The notes beneath the pieces are model-generated. The model made no database searches. It was given only the letters and a program-made list of their open reading frames with translations, and was not told the origin of the DNA. Both the position numbers and the translations under genes were made by a program. Shown here in pieces: positions 16,203-25,599 of a stretch of 64,000 nt of DNA (the first letter of the stretch is position 1; each line of letters begins with the position of its first letter). Source of the stretch: Achromobacter denitrificans NBRC 15125 (GTDB lineage Bacteria; Pseudomonadota; Gammaproteobacteria; Burkholderiales; Burkholderiaceae_B). The stretch spans positions 1-64,000 of the forward strand of contig NZ_BCTQ01000026.1 of the NCBI RefSeq assembly GCF_001571365.1, given 5' to 3'.

Positions 16203-17465
16203 ATGACGGCAACACCCAGCAACACGCCGGCACGCGGCGCGCTCTCCCACATCCGCGTGCTGGATCTCTCGCGAATCCTGGCAGGCCCCTGGTGCACGCA
16301 AAACCTGGCCGACCTGGGCGCGGACGTGATCAAGATCGAACGCCCCGGCACGGGCGACGACACACGCGCCTGGGGGCCGCCCTGGATCCGGGACGGCGCG
16401 GGCCAGGATACGCGCGACTCTTCCTACTATGCCGCCGCGAACCGCGGCAAGAAGTCGCTGACCCTCGACATCTCCAGGCCCGAGGGCCAGCGCATCGTGC
16501 GGGAACTGGCGGCGCAAAGCGATGTGGTCATCGAGAACTACAAGATCGGCGACCTCAAGCGCTATGGCCTGGACTACGCCAGCCTGCGCGCCATCAACCC
16601 GCGCCTGGTGTATTGCTCCATCACCGGCTACGGACAGGAGGGCCCCAGCGCCAGCAAGCCCGGCTACGACTTCGTCTTCCAGGCCATCGGCGGCCTCATG
16701 AGCATCACCGGCGAACGCGACGACCTGCCCGGCGGCGGGCCGCAGAAAGCCGGCATCGCGATCGCCGACGTCATCACCGGGATGTACGCCACCATTGCCA
16801 TCCTCGCCGCATTGAATCATCGCGATGTCTCCGGCCTGGGCCAGTACATCGACATGGCGCTGCTCGACTGCATCGTGGCCCTGGGTGGCAACCAGGTGAC
16901 GGGCTACTTCGCCAATGGCAAGCTGCCCAAGCGCTACGGCAACGCCCATGCCAGCCTGGTGCCCTACCAGGTCTTCGCGGTGGCCGACGGCGAGATCGTC
17001 GTGGCCGTGGGCAACGACGACCAATGGCAACGCTATTGCGCGGCCATCGAGCGCCCGGACCTCGGCGCCGATGCGCGCTGGACCAAGGTCACGGGACGCA
17101 TCCAGGGCCGCGACACCCTGGTGCCCGAGCTGGCGCGCAGCATGCTGGCGCGGCCCGCCGCCGACTGGATCGAACGGCTGGAAGCGAACGGCGTCCCCTG
17201 CGGACGCATCAACGACTACGCGCAAGTGTTCCAGGACCCCCAGGTGCTGCACCGCGGCCTGCGCGTGGACATTCCCCGGCCCGGCCACGCCGACATCGAC
17301 GGCCAGGTGTCCACCATCGCCAGCCCGCTGCGGCTGAGCGACACGCCGCCGCGCTACGACCTGCCGCCGCCGCGGCTGGGCGACAGCACGGACAGCGTGC
17401 TCGGCGCGCTCCTGGGCTACAGCGCCGAGCAAATCGCCGGACTGCGCGAACAGCGCATCGTTTGA
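16203..17465 (+). CDS. Family III (CaiB/BaiF) CoA-transferase
   Basis: A 420-residue CoA-transferase. It shows VLDLSRILAGPWCTQNLADLGADVIKIERPGTGDDTRAWGPP, NRGKKSLTLDISRPEGQ and SITGYGQEGPSASKPGYDFVFQAIGGLM, with the acylated Asp in the KPGYD segment. It probably activates the acid delivered by the Bug receptor 8 bp upstream. The TGA stop is followed directly by the ATG of the OB-fold gene, so expression is coupled. Nothing in the sequence identifies donor or acceptor acid. Confidence 0.9.
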   Translation: MTATPSNTPARGALSHIRVLDLSRILAGPWCTQNLADLGADVIKIERPGTGDDTRAWGPPWIRDGAGQDTRDSSYYAAANRGKKSLTLDISRPEGQRIVRELAAQSDVVIENYKIGDLKRYGLDYASLRAINPRLVYCSITGYGQEGPSASKPGYDFVFQAIGGLMSITGERDDLPGGGPQKAGIAIADVITGMYATIAILAALNHRDVSGLGQYIDMALLDCIVALGGNQVTGYFANGKLPKRYGNAHASLVPYQVFAVADGEIVVAVGNDDQWQRYCAAIERPDLGADARWTKVTGRIQGRDTLVPELARSMLARPAADWIERLEANGVPCGRINDYAQVFQDPQVLHRGLRVDIPRPGHADIDGQVSTIASPLRLSDTPPRYDLPPPRLGDSTDSVLGALLGYSAEQIAGLREQRIV

Positions 17466-17846
17466 ATGGACGCTCCCATGACGCAACCGGAATCCCCGCT
17501 GGCGATCTACCATCGCCACCTGTCGGCCGGGCACCTGGCCTATCAGTACGACGCGCGCGCCGAAAGCGCGGTCTTTCCCCCGCGCGTGCTCGGGCCGGGC
17601 TCCGGCAACCCGGCGCTCGAATGGCGGCTGAGCGCGGGCCTGGGCACCGTGCACGCCGTGACGGTCGTGCATCCTCGCGACCAGGACACCTACAACGTCG
17701 TCCTGATCGACCTGGACGAAGGCTTTCGCCTCATGAGCCGGGTCGAAGGCCGGCCCGCCATCGGCATGCGCGTGCGCATGCGCGCGCATACGCCGCCCGA
17801 CGGCGGCCCGCCCTATCCCGTCTTCGATATCGAGGAGCCAGCATGA
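17466..17846 (+). CDS. DUF35 OB-fold protein without zinc ribbon
   Basis: A 126-residue OB-fold nucleic-acid-binding-like (DUF35) protein that typically binds acyl-CoA next to a thiolase-like partner. The region that normally carries four zinc-binding cysteines has none; the whole protein lacks Cys. The OB part spans roughly residues 50-125 (GTVHAVTVVHPR, YNVVLIDLDEGFRLMSRVEG). Its stop overlaps the thiolase-like start (ATGA), as expected for partner subunits. An ATG four codons downstream (17478) is an alternative start. Confidence 0.82.
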   Translation: MDAPMTQPESPLAIYHRHLSAGHLAYQYDARAESAVFPPRVLGPGSGNPALEWRLSAGLGTVHAVTVVHPRDQDTYNVVLIDLDEGFRLMSRVEGRPAIGMRVRMRAHTPPDGGPPYPVFDIEEPA

Positions 17847-19000
17847 CCCCCGCCCTGCAACGCGGCAGCGTCGCCATCGTCGGCGCCGCCGAATCCGACC
17901 TGGGCAAAGTCATGCCCGGCCTCGGCCCCCTCGACCTCATGGCGCAGGCCACGGCGCGCGCGCTGGACGACTGCGGCCTGAGCCTGGACGAGGTCGACGG
18001 GCTGTTCGCCACCACCTCGCAAAGCCGCATGCCCACGCTGGCGCTGGCCGAATACCTCGGCATCCAGCCGCGCTACCACGACGCCACGAACATGGGCGGC
18101 GCCTCGTTCATGACCATGGTTGCGCGCGCCCAGGCCGCGATCGAGGCCGGCCTGTGCCAAGTCGCCGTGATCGCCTACGGCAGCACCCAGCGCAGCATGG
18201 GGCGGGCCAACGTCGCCGCGCCCGACCCCAACCCGCATGAGGCCCCCTATCGGCCCATGTACACCGCCAGTTCCTACGCGCTGGCCGCCTCGCGCCACAT
18301 GCACCAGTACGGCACGACCCGCCGGCAACTCGCCGACATCGCCGTCGCCGCCCGCCAATGGGCGCTGCTCAACCCGGCCGCCTGGGAGAAAAAGCCGCTC
18401 ACGGTCGAAGACGTCCTGGCCTCGCCCATGATCAGCGAGCCGCTCACCCTGCGCGACTGCTGCCTGGTCACGGACGGCGGCGGAGCGCTCGTGCTGACCC
18501 GCGCCGAGCGCGCCCGCGACCTGCGCCGCCCGCCCGTCTACGCGCTGGGCGTGGGCGAGGCGCTCGGGCACTACTCCATCTCCGCCATGCCCGACCTGAC
18601 GACCACGGCAACCGTGGCGTCCGGCGCCCAGGCCTATCGCATGGCCGGTCTGGCGGCGCGCGACATCGACGTCCTGCAGCTCTACGACGCCTTCACGATC
18701 ACGCCCTTGCTCTTTCTCGAAGACCTGGGCTTCTGCCCCAAGGGCGAAGGCGGCCGCTATGTCGAAAACGGCCGCATCGCGCCCGGCGGCGAGCTGCCCG
18801 TCAACACCAGCGGCGGCGGCCTGTCGTATTGCCACCCCGGCATGTACGGCATCTTCGCGCTGATCGAAGCCACCCGCCAGCTGCGCGGCGAATGCGGAGA
18901 GCGGCAAATCGCCGACTGCCACACCGCGCTCGCCCACGGCAACGGCGGCACGCTGTCCAGCCAGAGCACCGTCATCCTCGGCGGCGCCGCCGCACTGTAG
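17843..19000 (+). CDS. Thiolase-superfamily protein lacking both catalytic cysteines (aldolase-like)
   Basis: A 385-residue thiolase-fold protein of the SCP2/lipid-transfer subgroup. The nucleophile position (N-x-x-C-x-S in thiolases) reads N83-M-G-G-A-S, and the second Cys motif (CxGGG) reads HGNGG at 365-369, so both cysteines are missing. The GHP motif is partly kept as SYCHPG (328-333), and Tyr281 (LQLYDAFT) and Tyr329 are candidates for the two tyrosines used by the aldolase Ltp2, as I recall it. A retro-aldol cleavage of a 3-hydroxyacyl-CoA with the DUF35 partner is the best inference; thiolysis is unlikely. It ends the operon. Confidence 0.85.
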   Translation: MTPALQRGSVAIVGAAESDLGKVMPGLGPLDLMAQATARALDDCGLSLDEVDGLFATTSQSRMPTLALAEYLGIQPRYHDATNMGGASFMTMVARAQAAIEAGLCQVAVIAYGSTQRSMGRANVAAPDPNPHEAPYRPMYTASSYALAASRHMHQYGTTRRQLADIAVAARQWALLNPAAWEKKPLTVEDVLASPMISEPLTLRDCCLVTDGGGALVLTRAERARDLRRPPVYALGVGEALGHYSISAMPDLTTTATVASGAQAYRMAGLAARDIDVLQLYDAFTITPLLFLEDLGFCPKGEGGRYVENGRIAPGGELPVNTSGGGLSYCHPGMYGIFALIEATRQLRGECGERQIADCHTALAHGNGGTLSSQSTVILGGAAAL

Positions 19001-19005
19001 GGCCG

Positions 19006-19042
19006 AAAAAAATCCCCACGCGGCGTGGCGCCGCGCGGGGAT
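19006..19042 (-). terminator. Rho-independent terminator of the aap operon
   Basis: A hairpin ATCCCC..CGCGGCG/CGCCGCG..GGGGAT (19012-19042) with seven T residues on the minus-strand side. It may also end plus-strand transcripts from the thiolase-like gene, but without a T run there. A second hairpin, GGAACCC/GGGTTCC, lies at 19051-19071. Confidence 0.85.
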
Positions 19043-19090
19043 TCCTGCCTGGAACCCTTGCGGAGGGTTCCGGGCAATTCGAGGCCGGAA

Positions 19091-19831
19091 TCAGTGCAGG
19101 ATCTGGCTCAGGAACAACTTGGTCCGCTCGTTCTGCGGGTTGTCGAAGAACTCGTCCGGGCTGTTCTGCTCGATGATTTCGCCCCGGTCCATGAAGATCA
19201 CGCGGTTGGCGACCTTGCGCGCGAAGCCCATCTCGTGGGTCACGCAGATCATGGTCATGCCGCTTTCCTGGGCCAGGCTCACCATCACGTCCAGCACTTC
19301 CTTGACCATTTCCGGGTCCAGCGCCGAGGTGGGCTCATCGAACAGCATGATCTTGGGATTCATGCACAGGGACCGGGCGATCGCCACGCGCTGCTGCTGG
19401 CCGCCCGACAGCTGGCCGGGAAACTTCGTGGCCTGCTCCGGGATGCGCACGCGCTCCAGGTACTTCATGGCGGTGGCTTCGGCCTCGGCGCGCGGCTTCT
19501 TCAGCACCCACATGGGGCCCAGCGTCAGGTTCTCCAGCACCGTCAGGTGCGGAAACAGATTGAAGTGCTGGAACACCATGCCGACGTCCTTGCGGATGGT
19601 CTCGATGTGCTTCAGGTCGTTGGTGAGCTCCGTGCCGTCCACGATGATGTGGCCCTTCTGGTGCTCTTCCAGGCGGTTGATGCAGCGGATCATGGTGGAC
19701 TTGCCCGAACCCGACGGTCCGCACACCACGATGCGTTCACCCGGCGCGACGTCCAGGTTGATGTTGCGCAGCACGTGGAACTGGCCGTACCACTTGTTCA
19801 CGTCCTGCATTCGAATGATGGCATCAGACAT
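19091..19831 (-). CDS. aapP: Amino-acid ABC transporter ATP-binding protein AapP
   Basis: A 246-residue polar-amino-acid ABC ATPase. Walker [10 protein letters not shown] (38-46), Q-loop [21 protein letters not shown], signature [15 protein letters not shown], Walker [15 protein letters not shown] and switch His in CVTHEMGF are all intact. With AapM, AapQ and AapJ it forms the general L-amino acid importer, which also exports in rhizobia. I start it at the ATG at 19829-19831, where family similarity begins, behind GGGAG. It is the last gene of aapJQMP. Confidence 0.95.
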   Translation of the reverse strand: MSDAIIRMQDVNKWYGQFHVLRNINLDVAPGERIVVCGPSGSGKSTMIRCINRLEEHQKGHIIVDGTELTNDLKHIETIRKDVGMVFQHFNLFPHLTVLENLTLGPMWVLKKPRAEAEATAMKYLERVRIPEQATKFPGQLSGGQQQRVAIARSLCMNPKIMLFDEPTSALDPEMVKEVLDVMVSLAQESGMTMICVTHEMGFARKVANRVIFMDRGEIIEQNSPDEFFDNPQNERTKLFLSQILH

Positions 19832-19892
19832 GCCTGTACTCCCGTAAGTATCGCGGTGCGCGCCCGCCCCGGGGCGGGCGCGCTGCAAGGTT

Positions 19893-20993
19893 CTAGCGTG
19901 CGTGTCCCGTGGCCAGGCGTTTTTCCAGCGCCTGGCTGTATTTGGACATGGAGAAGCAGAAGACGAAGTAGATGAGCGAAATGAACAGGTACGCCTCCAC
20001 CCCGAATCCGCGCCATGCCGCGTCGGACAAGGCCGCCTTGGCCGCCAGCGTCAAGTCGAAGATGCCGATGATCACCACCAGCGAGGTGTCCTTGAACAGC
20101 GCGATGAAAATGCTGACCAGCGGCGGAATGACGATCTTCAGCGCCTGGGGCAGGATGATCTTGCGCATCTGCTGCCAGTAATTCAGGCCCAGCGAATCCG
20201 CGCCCTCGTACTGGCCCTTGGGGATCGCCTGCAAACCGCCGCGCACCGTTTCGGCGATATACGCCGCCGCGAACATGATGATCGCGATCTGCGCGCGCAG
20301 CAGCTTATCGATGGAGAAGCCTTCCGGCAGGAACAGCGGCAGCATCACCGACGACATGAACAGCAGGCTGATCAGCGGCACGCCGCGGATCAGCTCGATG
20401 TACACGACGCACAGCGCCTTGATGGCGGGCATCTTCGAGCGCCGGCCCAGGGCCAGCAGCACGCCGATGGGGAACGCGAAGGCGATGCCGAACGTGGACA
20501 GGATGAGCGTGAGCGGCAGACCGCCCCAGCGCGCGTTCTCCACGTAGGACAGGCCGAGCACGCCGCCCCACATCAGGACGGCCACGGCCGTGAGGCCCAC
20601 GGTCCAGATGATGGCCAGCTTCCAGTTCCAGAAGCGGCGGATGCCGCTGCACACGATCACCGCGACCAGGATGATGGTCGCGATCAAGGGGCGCCACTGC
20701 TCGTCGAACGGATAGGTGCCGAACAGGATCAGGCGGTGCTTCTCGATGATGAAGGCCCAGCAGGCGCCGCCGGAGGCGCGGCATTCCTGGGCGTTGGTCG
20801 CGTTGAAGTCGGCCTTGATGAAGGCCCACTCCACCAGCGCCGGCACCGCCATGAGCAGGAACCACGCCAGCAGCACCGTGATCAGGATGTTCAGCGGCGA
20901 CGAGAACAGGCGCGATTTGAGCCAGGCCCACGGGCCCACGTGGGAGCTGGGCGGCGGCATGGCTTCGGTGGGGGTATGCGTAGTGCTGCTCAT
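19893..20993 (-). CDS. aapM: Amino-acid ABC transporter permease AapM
   Basis: A 366-residue HEAT/His-Glu family permease. Long N-terminal transmembrane segments precede the conserved permease core, with the coupling helix EAA region around [39 protein letters not shown]. The length above 350 residues is typical for AapM, which is larger than ordinary amino-acid permeases. It pairs with AapQ in the inner membrane. Its ATG starts 1 bp after the AapQ stop, so translation is coupled. Confidence 0.95.
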   Translation of the reverse strand: MSSTTHTPTEAMPPPSSHVGPWAWLKSRLFSSPLNILITVLLAWFLLMAVPALVEWAFIKADFNATNAQECRASGGACWAFIIEKHRLILFGTYPFDEQWRPLIATIILVAVIVCSGIRRFWNWKLAIIWTVGLTAVAVLMWGGVLGLSYVENARWGGLPLTLILSTFGIAFAFPIGVLLALGRRSKMPAIKALCVVYIELIRGVPLISLLFMSSVMLPLFLPEGFSIDKLLRAQIAIIMFAAAYIAETVRGGLQAIPKGQYEGADSLGLNYWQQMRKIILPQALKIVIPPLVSIFIALFKDTSLVVIIGIFDLTLAAKAALSDAAWRGFGVEAYLFISLIYFVFCFSMSKYSQALEKRLATGHAR

Positions 20994-20994
20994 A

Positions 20995-22185
20995 TCAACG
21001 CTCCACCAGCGCGATGCGCTTGTTGTACCAGTTCATGAAGATCGAGATCGACAGGCTGACCGTGAGATACGCGCCCATGATGATCAGGATGCCCTCGATG
21101 GCCTGGCCAGTCTGGTTCAGTGTCGTGTTGACCACCGACACGATGTCCGGATAGCCGATGGCCACGGCCAGCGAGCTGTTCTTGGTCAGGTTCAGGTATT
21201 GGCTGGTCATCGGGGGGATGATCACGCGCAAGGCCTGCGGCAGCACCACCAGGCGCAGCACCTGCTTGCGGCGCAGCCCCAGCGAGCCCGCGGCTTCCCA
21301 TTGGCCGTTGTTCACCGCCTGGATGCCCGAGCGGACCACTTCGGCGATGAACGCCGAGGTATAGATCACCAGGCCGGCCAGCAACGCGGCGAATTCCGGC
21401 GACAGCGTCAGGCCGCCCGAGAAGTTGAAGCCCTTGAGCTGCGGCATGTCCAGCGTCAGCGACGCGCCGCTGACCAGCCAGCCGACGATGGGCAGGCCGA
21501 TGAGCAGGCCGATGGCCGCGCGGCCCAGCGGGAACACCCGGCCCGTGGCCTCCTGGCGCTTCTTGCCCCAGTGGCCCAGGAAGATGATGGCGATGATGGC
21601 CACGGCCAGGCCGCCGAGCATCCAGTCCAGCGAGTTCCCTTCCAGCGCCGGCACCTTCAGGCCGCGGTTGGAAATGAAGACGCCGGGCAGCGGATTGTGC
21701 GCCTGGCGCGGACCCGGCATGTTCTCGGTGATGAGCGCGTACCAGAAGAAGAGCTGCAGCAGCAGCGGCACGTTGCGCATCACCTCGACGTAGAACGAGG
21801 TGACCTTCGCCACCAGCCAGTTCTTGGACAGGCGGCCGATGCCGATCAGCGTGCCGAGTATCGTCGCCAGCACGATGCCGATGACGGCCACGCGCAGCGT
21901 GTTGAGCAAGCCGACCAGGATGGCGCGGCCGTAGGTGTCCGCCGGGGAATAGGAAATGGGGGTTTCGCCGATCGCGAACCCGGCCTCTCGGTGAAGAAAG
22001 CCGAAGCCCGTGGCGATGTTGCGCACGGACAGGTTGTGCAGGGTATTGGAAACCAGGAACCACACGGCCCAGGCAACCGCGCTCAGCGCAAGCACCTGGT
22101 AGACCACGGACCGTACGCCGGGGTCGTTCCAGTTCAGGCGCCGCGGAGGTGCCGAAAGCGGGGCGTTTTTATCGGGAGTCGTCAT
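20995..22185 (-). CDS. aapQ: Amino-acid ABC transporter permease AapQ
   Basis: A 396-residue permease of the same family as AapM, with the EAA loop AEVVRSGIQAVNNGQWEAAGSLGLRRKQVLRLVVLPQALR near residue 300 and a long periplasmic/inserted region between the early membrane helices, typical of AapQ. It follows aapJ by about 160 bp that contain a hairpin, which probably lowers its expression relative to the binding protein. The ATG at 22183-22185 is preceded by GGGAGTCG. Confidence 0.95.
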   Translation of the reverse strand: MTTPDKNAPLSAPPRRLNWNDPGVRSVVYQVLALSAVAWAVWFLVSNTLHNLSVRNIATGFGFLHREAGFAIGETPISYSPADTYGRAILVGLLNTLRVAVIGIVLATILGTLIGIGRLSKNWLVAKVTSFYVEVMRNVPLLLQLFFWYALITENMPGPRQAHNPLPGVFISNRGLKVPALEGNSLDWMLGGLAVAIIAIIFLGHWGKKRQEATGRVFPLGRAAIGLLIGLPIVGWLVSGASLTLDMPQLKGFNFSGGLTLSPEFAALLAGLVIYTSAFIAEVVRSGIQAVNNGQWEAAGSLGLRRKQVLRLVVLPQALRVIIPPMTSQYLNLTKNSSLAVAIGYPDIVSVVNTTLNQTGQAIEGILIIMGAYLTVSLSISIFMNWYNKRIALVER

Positions 22186-22307
22186 ATGAATCTACAGAAG
22201 TCGAACATCCGGCGGCAGGGCGCCAGCCCCGCCACCCACTCCTGCCGCCCGCTCAAGGCGGGCTAGGGCCCGTGCGACGCTCCGTCTGGTGTCAACAGGC
22301 CCTAGGC

Positions 22308-22332
22308 AAAACGGAGCTCTAGGCTCCGTTTT
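22308..22332 (-). terminator. Intercistronic hairpin between aapJ and aapQ
   Basis: AAAACGGAGC (22308-22317) and GCTCCGTTTT (22323-22332) form a perfect 10-bp stem with a 5-base loop, ending in TTTT on the minus strand. It lies 17 bp after the aapJ stop. It is likely a partial terminator or 3'-end stabiliser that gives excess binding protein over permeases. Confidence 0.75.
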
Positions 22333-22348
22333 ACCAGGCAGCCGCGCT

Positions 22349-23365
22349 TTAGCGCACCGGCCAGCCGTACATCAAGCCCCCTTGCTTGTAAGAGGCGTTC
22401 AAACCACGTTCCAGCTTCATGGCGCTGTTCTTGCCCAGCGTGCTTTCGAAGCTTTCACCGTAGTTGCCCACGTTCTTGATGATGTTGTAGGCCCACTTGT
22501 CGTCCACGCCCAGGTTCTTGCCCATGCCCGGGGTCACGCCCAGGATGCGCTGGATGTTGGGATTGGTGCTCTTGGTCATTTCATCGACGTTGGCCTTGGT
22601 GATGCCGTATTCCTCGGCTTCCAGCATGGCGTTGAGCGACCAGCGAACGATGTTGAACCATTGCTCGTCGCCCTGGCGGACCATGGGGCCCAGCGGCTCC
22701 TTGGAGAAGTCTTCCGGCAGGATGACGAACTTGTCCGGGTTCTCAAGCGTGGTGCGGGTCGAGGCCAGCTGCGACTTGTCGGTCGTGAAGGCATCGCAAC
22801 GGCCGGCCGAGAAGGCGCGGATGATTTCGTCGTACTTGTCGATCACGACAGGCTTGAATTCGATCTTCTGGCCGCGGAACCAGTCGGCCAGGTTCAGCTC
22901 GGTCGTGGTGCCGGGCTGCACGCAGATCGTGGCGCCGTTGAGTTCCTTGGCGCTCTTGACGTTCAGGTCCTTGGAGACCATGACGCCCTGGCTGTCGTAG
23001 TAGTTGACCCCCACGCCGATCAGGCCCAGCGTGGTGTCGCGCGTCAGCGTGACGGTGGTGTTGCGGGTCAGGACGTCGACTTCGCCGGACTGCAGCGCGG
23101 TGAAGCGCTGCTGCGTGTTCAGGGGGGTGAACTTGACCTTGGTGGCATCGCCGAACATGGTCGAGGCGATGGCGCGGCACAGGTCCACGTCGATGCCCTT
23201 GTATTCACCCTTGCTGTCGGCGATGGAGAACCCCGGAATGCCCGTCGAAACCCCGCACTGGACAAACCCTTTTTTCTTGACGTTGTCGAAGGTCGCGCCC
23301 GCGTTGGCTGCCGCCGAAGCAGCAAACAAGGCAGCGCCGACCGCAGCGAGTTTCAGTACTTTCAT
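22349..23365 (-). CDS. aapJ: Amino-acid ABC transporter periplasmic binding protein AapJ
   Basis: A 338-residue periplasmic binding protein. The signal peptide is cleaved near residue 22 (ANA-GA). The mature part shows GFVQCGVSTGIPGFSIADSKGEYKGIDVDLCRAIA and the family 3 solute-binding layout, with the long C-terminus typical of AapJ. It captures L-amino acids for AapQMP. I chose the ATG at 23363-23365, where the signal peptide starts; longer forms lack signal character. It is the first gene of the operon, divergent from ftsE. Confidence 0.95.
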   Translation of the reverse strand: MKVLKLAAVGAALFAASAAANAGATFDNVKKKGFVQCGVSTGIPGFSIADSKGEYKGIDVDLCRAIASTMFGDATKVKFTPLNTQQRFTALQSGEVDVLTRNTTVTLTRDTTLGLIGVGVNYYDSQGVMVSKDLNVKSAKELNGATICVQPGTTTELNLADWFRGQKIEFKPVVIDKYDEIIRAFSAGRCDAFTTDKSQLASTRTTLENPDKFVILPEDFSKEPLGPMVRQGDEQWFNIVRWSLNAMLEAEEYGITKANVDEMTKSTNPNIQRILGVTPGMGKNLGVDDKWAYNIIKNVGNYGESFESTLGKNSAMKLERGLNASYKQGGLMYGWPVR

Positions 23366-23654
23366 CGTGTTCTCCGTGTGGGATAAGGCGAATGCGCGCG
23401 GGGCCGGGTTGGGCCTACGCATGGGGCGGATGGTAGCGTCCGCGCCCCAGGCGGCGCATCCGGGAATTCCCTTGAAATATAGGGACACTGGGTGAAATGA
23501 AACGCTGTTTTCCCGCGAAAAGAGGGACGTCTTTTCCGCCGCGGGCCGCCTCGCGCGAGGCGGCGGCGGAAGAAATTTCGCGCCCCCTCCCCCTGTCGGC
23601 TTAGGCCACCTTAGTGTCCCCGAGTTACTATTGCGGCTTCATCTGACAGCCGCC
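23366..23654. promoter_or_regulatory. Divergent region between aapJ and ftsE
   Basis: A 289-bp region that must hold promoters for aapJQMP (minus) and ftsEX (plus). It contains a perfect 20-bp palindrome, GCCGCCTCGCGCGAGGCGGC, at 23545-23564. I could not fix promoter boxes with confidence and see no small gene. Confidence 0.5.
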
Positions 23655-24386
23655 ATGATCGAATTCCAGCACGTATTCAAATCATATGGTCGCGGCCGCA
23701 ATATCCTGGCCGACATCAACTTCCGCGTGAGCGCGGGAGAGTTCGTTTTCGTGTCGGGGCCGTCCGGCGCCGGCAAGTCCACCCTGCTCAAGCTGATCGG
23801 CGGGCTGGAACCCGCCAGCCGGGGCTCCATCCAGGTCAACGGCCAGCGGCTGGACAAGCTGCCCGCGCGCGCCCGGCCCTACCTGCGGCGCGCCGTGGGC
23901 GTCATCCTCCAGGACACGCACCTGCTGTTCGACCGCAGCGCGTTCGAAAACGTGATGCTGCCGCTGGCGGTCACCGGCCACGCCTGGAACTCTGCCGCCG
24001 CCCGCGCCCGCGCCGCGCTGGACAAGGTGGGCCTGTCGGGCAAGGAAGACCTGAATCCCATCGAGCTGTCGGGCGGCGAGCAGCAGCGCCTGGCGATCGC
24101 GCGGGCCATCGTGAACCGGCCGGCGATCCTGATCGCGGACGAGCCCACCGCCAACCTCGACCACGACAACGCGCAGCGCATCATGAACGTTTTCCGCGAT
24201 TTCAACCGCGTCGGCGTCACCACGCTGATCGCCTCGCACGACCAGGAGCTCATGGCGGGCTACGCGACCCGCACCCTGCGCATCGACCCGGGCAAGTTCG
24301 CCGACTCCCACGGCGGCGCCCAGCCGCCTGAAACCGGCGCCGCCCGCGGGGCGTCCGGCCACGGTCCGGCGGGAGAACCGGCATGA
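23655..24386 (+). CDS. ftsE: Cell-division ATP-binding protein FtsE
   Basis: A 243-residue ABC ATPase: Walker A GPSGAGKS (35-42), QDTHLLFDRSAFENVMLPL, signature LSGGEQQRLAIARAI, Walker B ILIADEPTANLD and switch His in ASHDQEL. With FtsX it couples ATP hydrolysis to activation of cell-wall amidases at the division septum. The last 20 or so residues (rich in G, A, P) extend beyond the usual FtsE end and are likely unstructured. The ATG at 23655 fits the family start. Its stop overlaps ftsX by 4 bp. Confidence 0.95.
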   Translation: MIEFQHVFKSYGRGRNILADINFRVSAGEFVFVSGPSGAGKSTLLKLIGGLEPASRGSIQVNGQRLDKLPARARPYLRRAVGVILQDTHLLFDRSAFENVMLPLAVTGHAWNSAAARARAALDKVGLSGKEDLNPIELSGGEQQRLAIARAIVNRPAILIADEPTANLDHDNAQRIMNVFRDFNRVGVTTLIASHDQELMAGYATRTLRIDPGKFADSHGGAQPPETGAARGASGHGPAGEPA

Positions 24387-25291
24387 ACGCCTGGCTGCGG
24401 CAACACCGCTATGCGTTGATGGTCACCCTGCGCCGGCTGGTCAAGCAGCCGTTCTCGTCGCTGGCCAATCTGCTGGTCATGGCGCTGGCCCTGGCCCTGC
24501 CGCTGCTGGGCAGCGCCATCCTGGTCTCGGTGCAGCCCGTGGCGCGCGAAATGTCCGTCACCCCGGAAGTCACCGTGTTCATGCGCGTGGACGCGCCCGC
24601 GGGCGCCGCCGCCGACGTGGCCAAGCGCATCCAGGGCGAGTACGCGCAGGATATCCGCGCGGTGCGCGTGGTCGGGCGCGAGGATGCGCTGGCCGACCTG
24701 CGCGCCAACCCGGCCTGGCAGCAGGCGCTGGCCGTGCTGCCGGGCAACCCGCTGCCGGACGCGGTGGTGGTCACGCTGGCCGACGGCGAAGACCTCGCCG
24801 GGCGGGCCGACAAGCTCGCGGCCGCCTGGAAGCAATGGAACCACGTGGATCTCGTGCAGCTCGACAGCGCCTGGGTCCAGCGGCTGGAAGCCATCCTGCG
24901 CTTCGCCCGCATCGGCCTGGGCTTCCTGGCCGCCTGCGTCGCGGTGGTGGTGCTGGCAACGGTCTTCAACACGGTGCGCATGCAGGCGCTCTCGCAGCGC
25001 GAGGAAATCGGCGTGGCCCGGCTCGTCGGCGCCACCGAATCCTTCGTGCGCCGCCCCTTCCTGTACCTGGGCGCGCTGTCGGGCGCCGTGGCGGCGTTGC
25101 TGTCCATCGGCGTCGCCGCGATCGCGCTGTCGCCGCTGAACGACGCCCTGGTCGGTCTGGCCCGCAGTTACGGGGCCGAATTCGCCCTGCACCTGCCCGG
25201 CCCGGCGGTGCTGATCGGCGCCGTGGTGGCCGCGGCCGCCTTGGGGGCTCTGTCCGCCCGGTGGTCGGTCACCCGCAGCACGCGCTTCTGA
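24383..25291 (+). CDS. ftsX: Cell-division protein FtsX
   Basis: A 302-residue membrane protein with a first transmembrane helix near residues 30-50, a periplasmic domain (to about 170) and three C-terminal helices (about 175-200, 225-255, 270-290), the FtsX layout. The cytoplasmic MQALSQREEIGVARLVGATESFVRRPF motif before helix 3 is diagnostic. It partners FtsE. The ATGA overlap with ftsE means coupled translation. Confidence 0.95.
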   Translation: MNAWLRQHRYALMVTLRRLVKQPFSSLANLLVMALALALPLLGSAILVSVQPVAREMSVTPEVTVFMRVDAPAGAAADVAKRIQGEYAQDIRAVRVVGREDALADLRANPAWQQALAVLPGNPLPDAVVVTLADGEDLAGRADKLAAAWKQWNHVDLVQLDSAWVQRLEAILRFARIGLGFLAACVAVVVLATVFNTVRMQALSQREEIGVARLVGATESFVRRPFLYLGALSGAVAALLSIGVAAIALSPLNDALVGLARSYGAEFALHLPGPAVLIGAVVAAAALGALSARWSVTRSTRF

Positions 25292-25599
25292 CGGCGCCAA
25301 AGGTTCCGTATAGCGCCCCTTCCTCCCCGTGATCCGGGGAACGGTTCCCGCCAGCCTGTGTAGGATGCCTGGATGCATCCTCGCCGGCGCGCGCCCCCAT
25401 GGGTCTGCCGGGCCGTCGCGGGCAAACCGGGGACACACCATCAGCCCCGCCGGCGGGCTCGGTTACACAGGAATTCCCCCGCCGGACGCTTGGATATGCA
25501 AGAATAAAGCGACATTTTCTTACATTTATTGAAATAAACGCCGTCCTACCGATCTGCCCTTCGTGACCCACTTGCCGTTCTTGCCTCCTATCCCGTCCC
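25292..25599. other. Intergenic region ftsX-cheD
   Basis: A 308-bp gap. It contains one stem AGGATGC/GCATCCT (25362-25381) and the palindrome TTTATT-GA-AATAAA (25525-25538) within an A+T-rich patch about 70 bp before cheD, a likely promoter or regulator site. I found no convincing sigma-28 flagellar promoter and no gene. Confidence 0.5.

Noticed and set aside
20716-22266. A 516-codon plus-strand open frame antisense to aapQ and aapM
   Set aside because: Composition is rich in His, Gln, Arg and Asp without motifs; aapQ/aapM are certain on the other strand.
25500-25599. Flagellar sigma-28 promoter for cheD
   Set aside because: No TAAA-N15-GCCGATAA-like pair could be aligned; only an A+T-rich palindrome is present.
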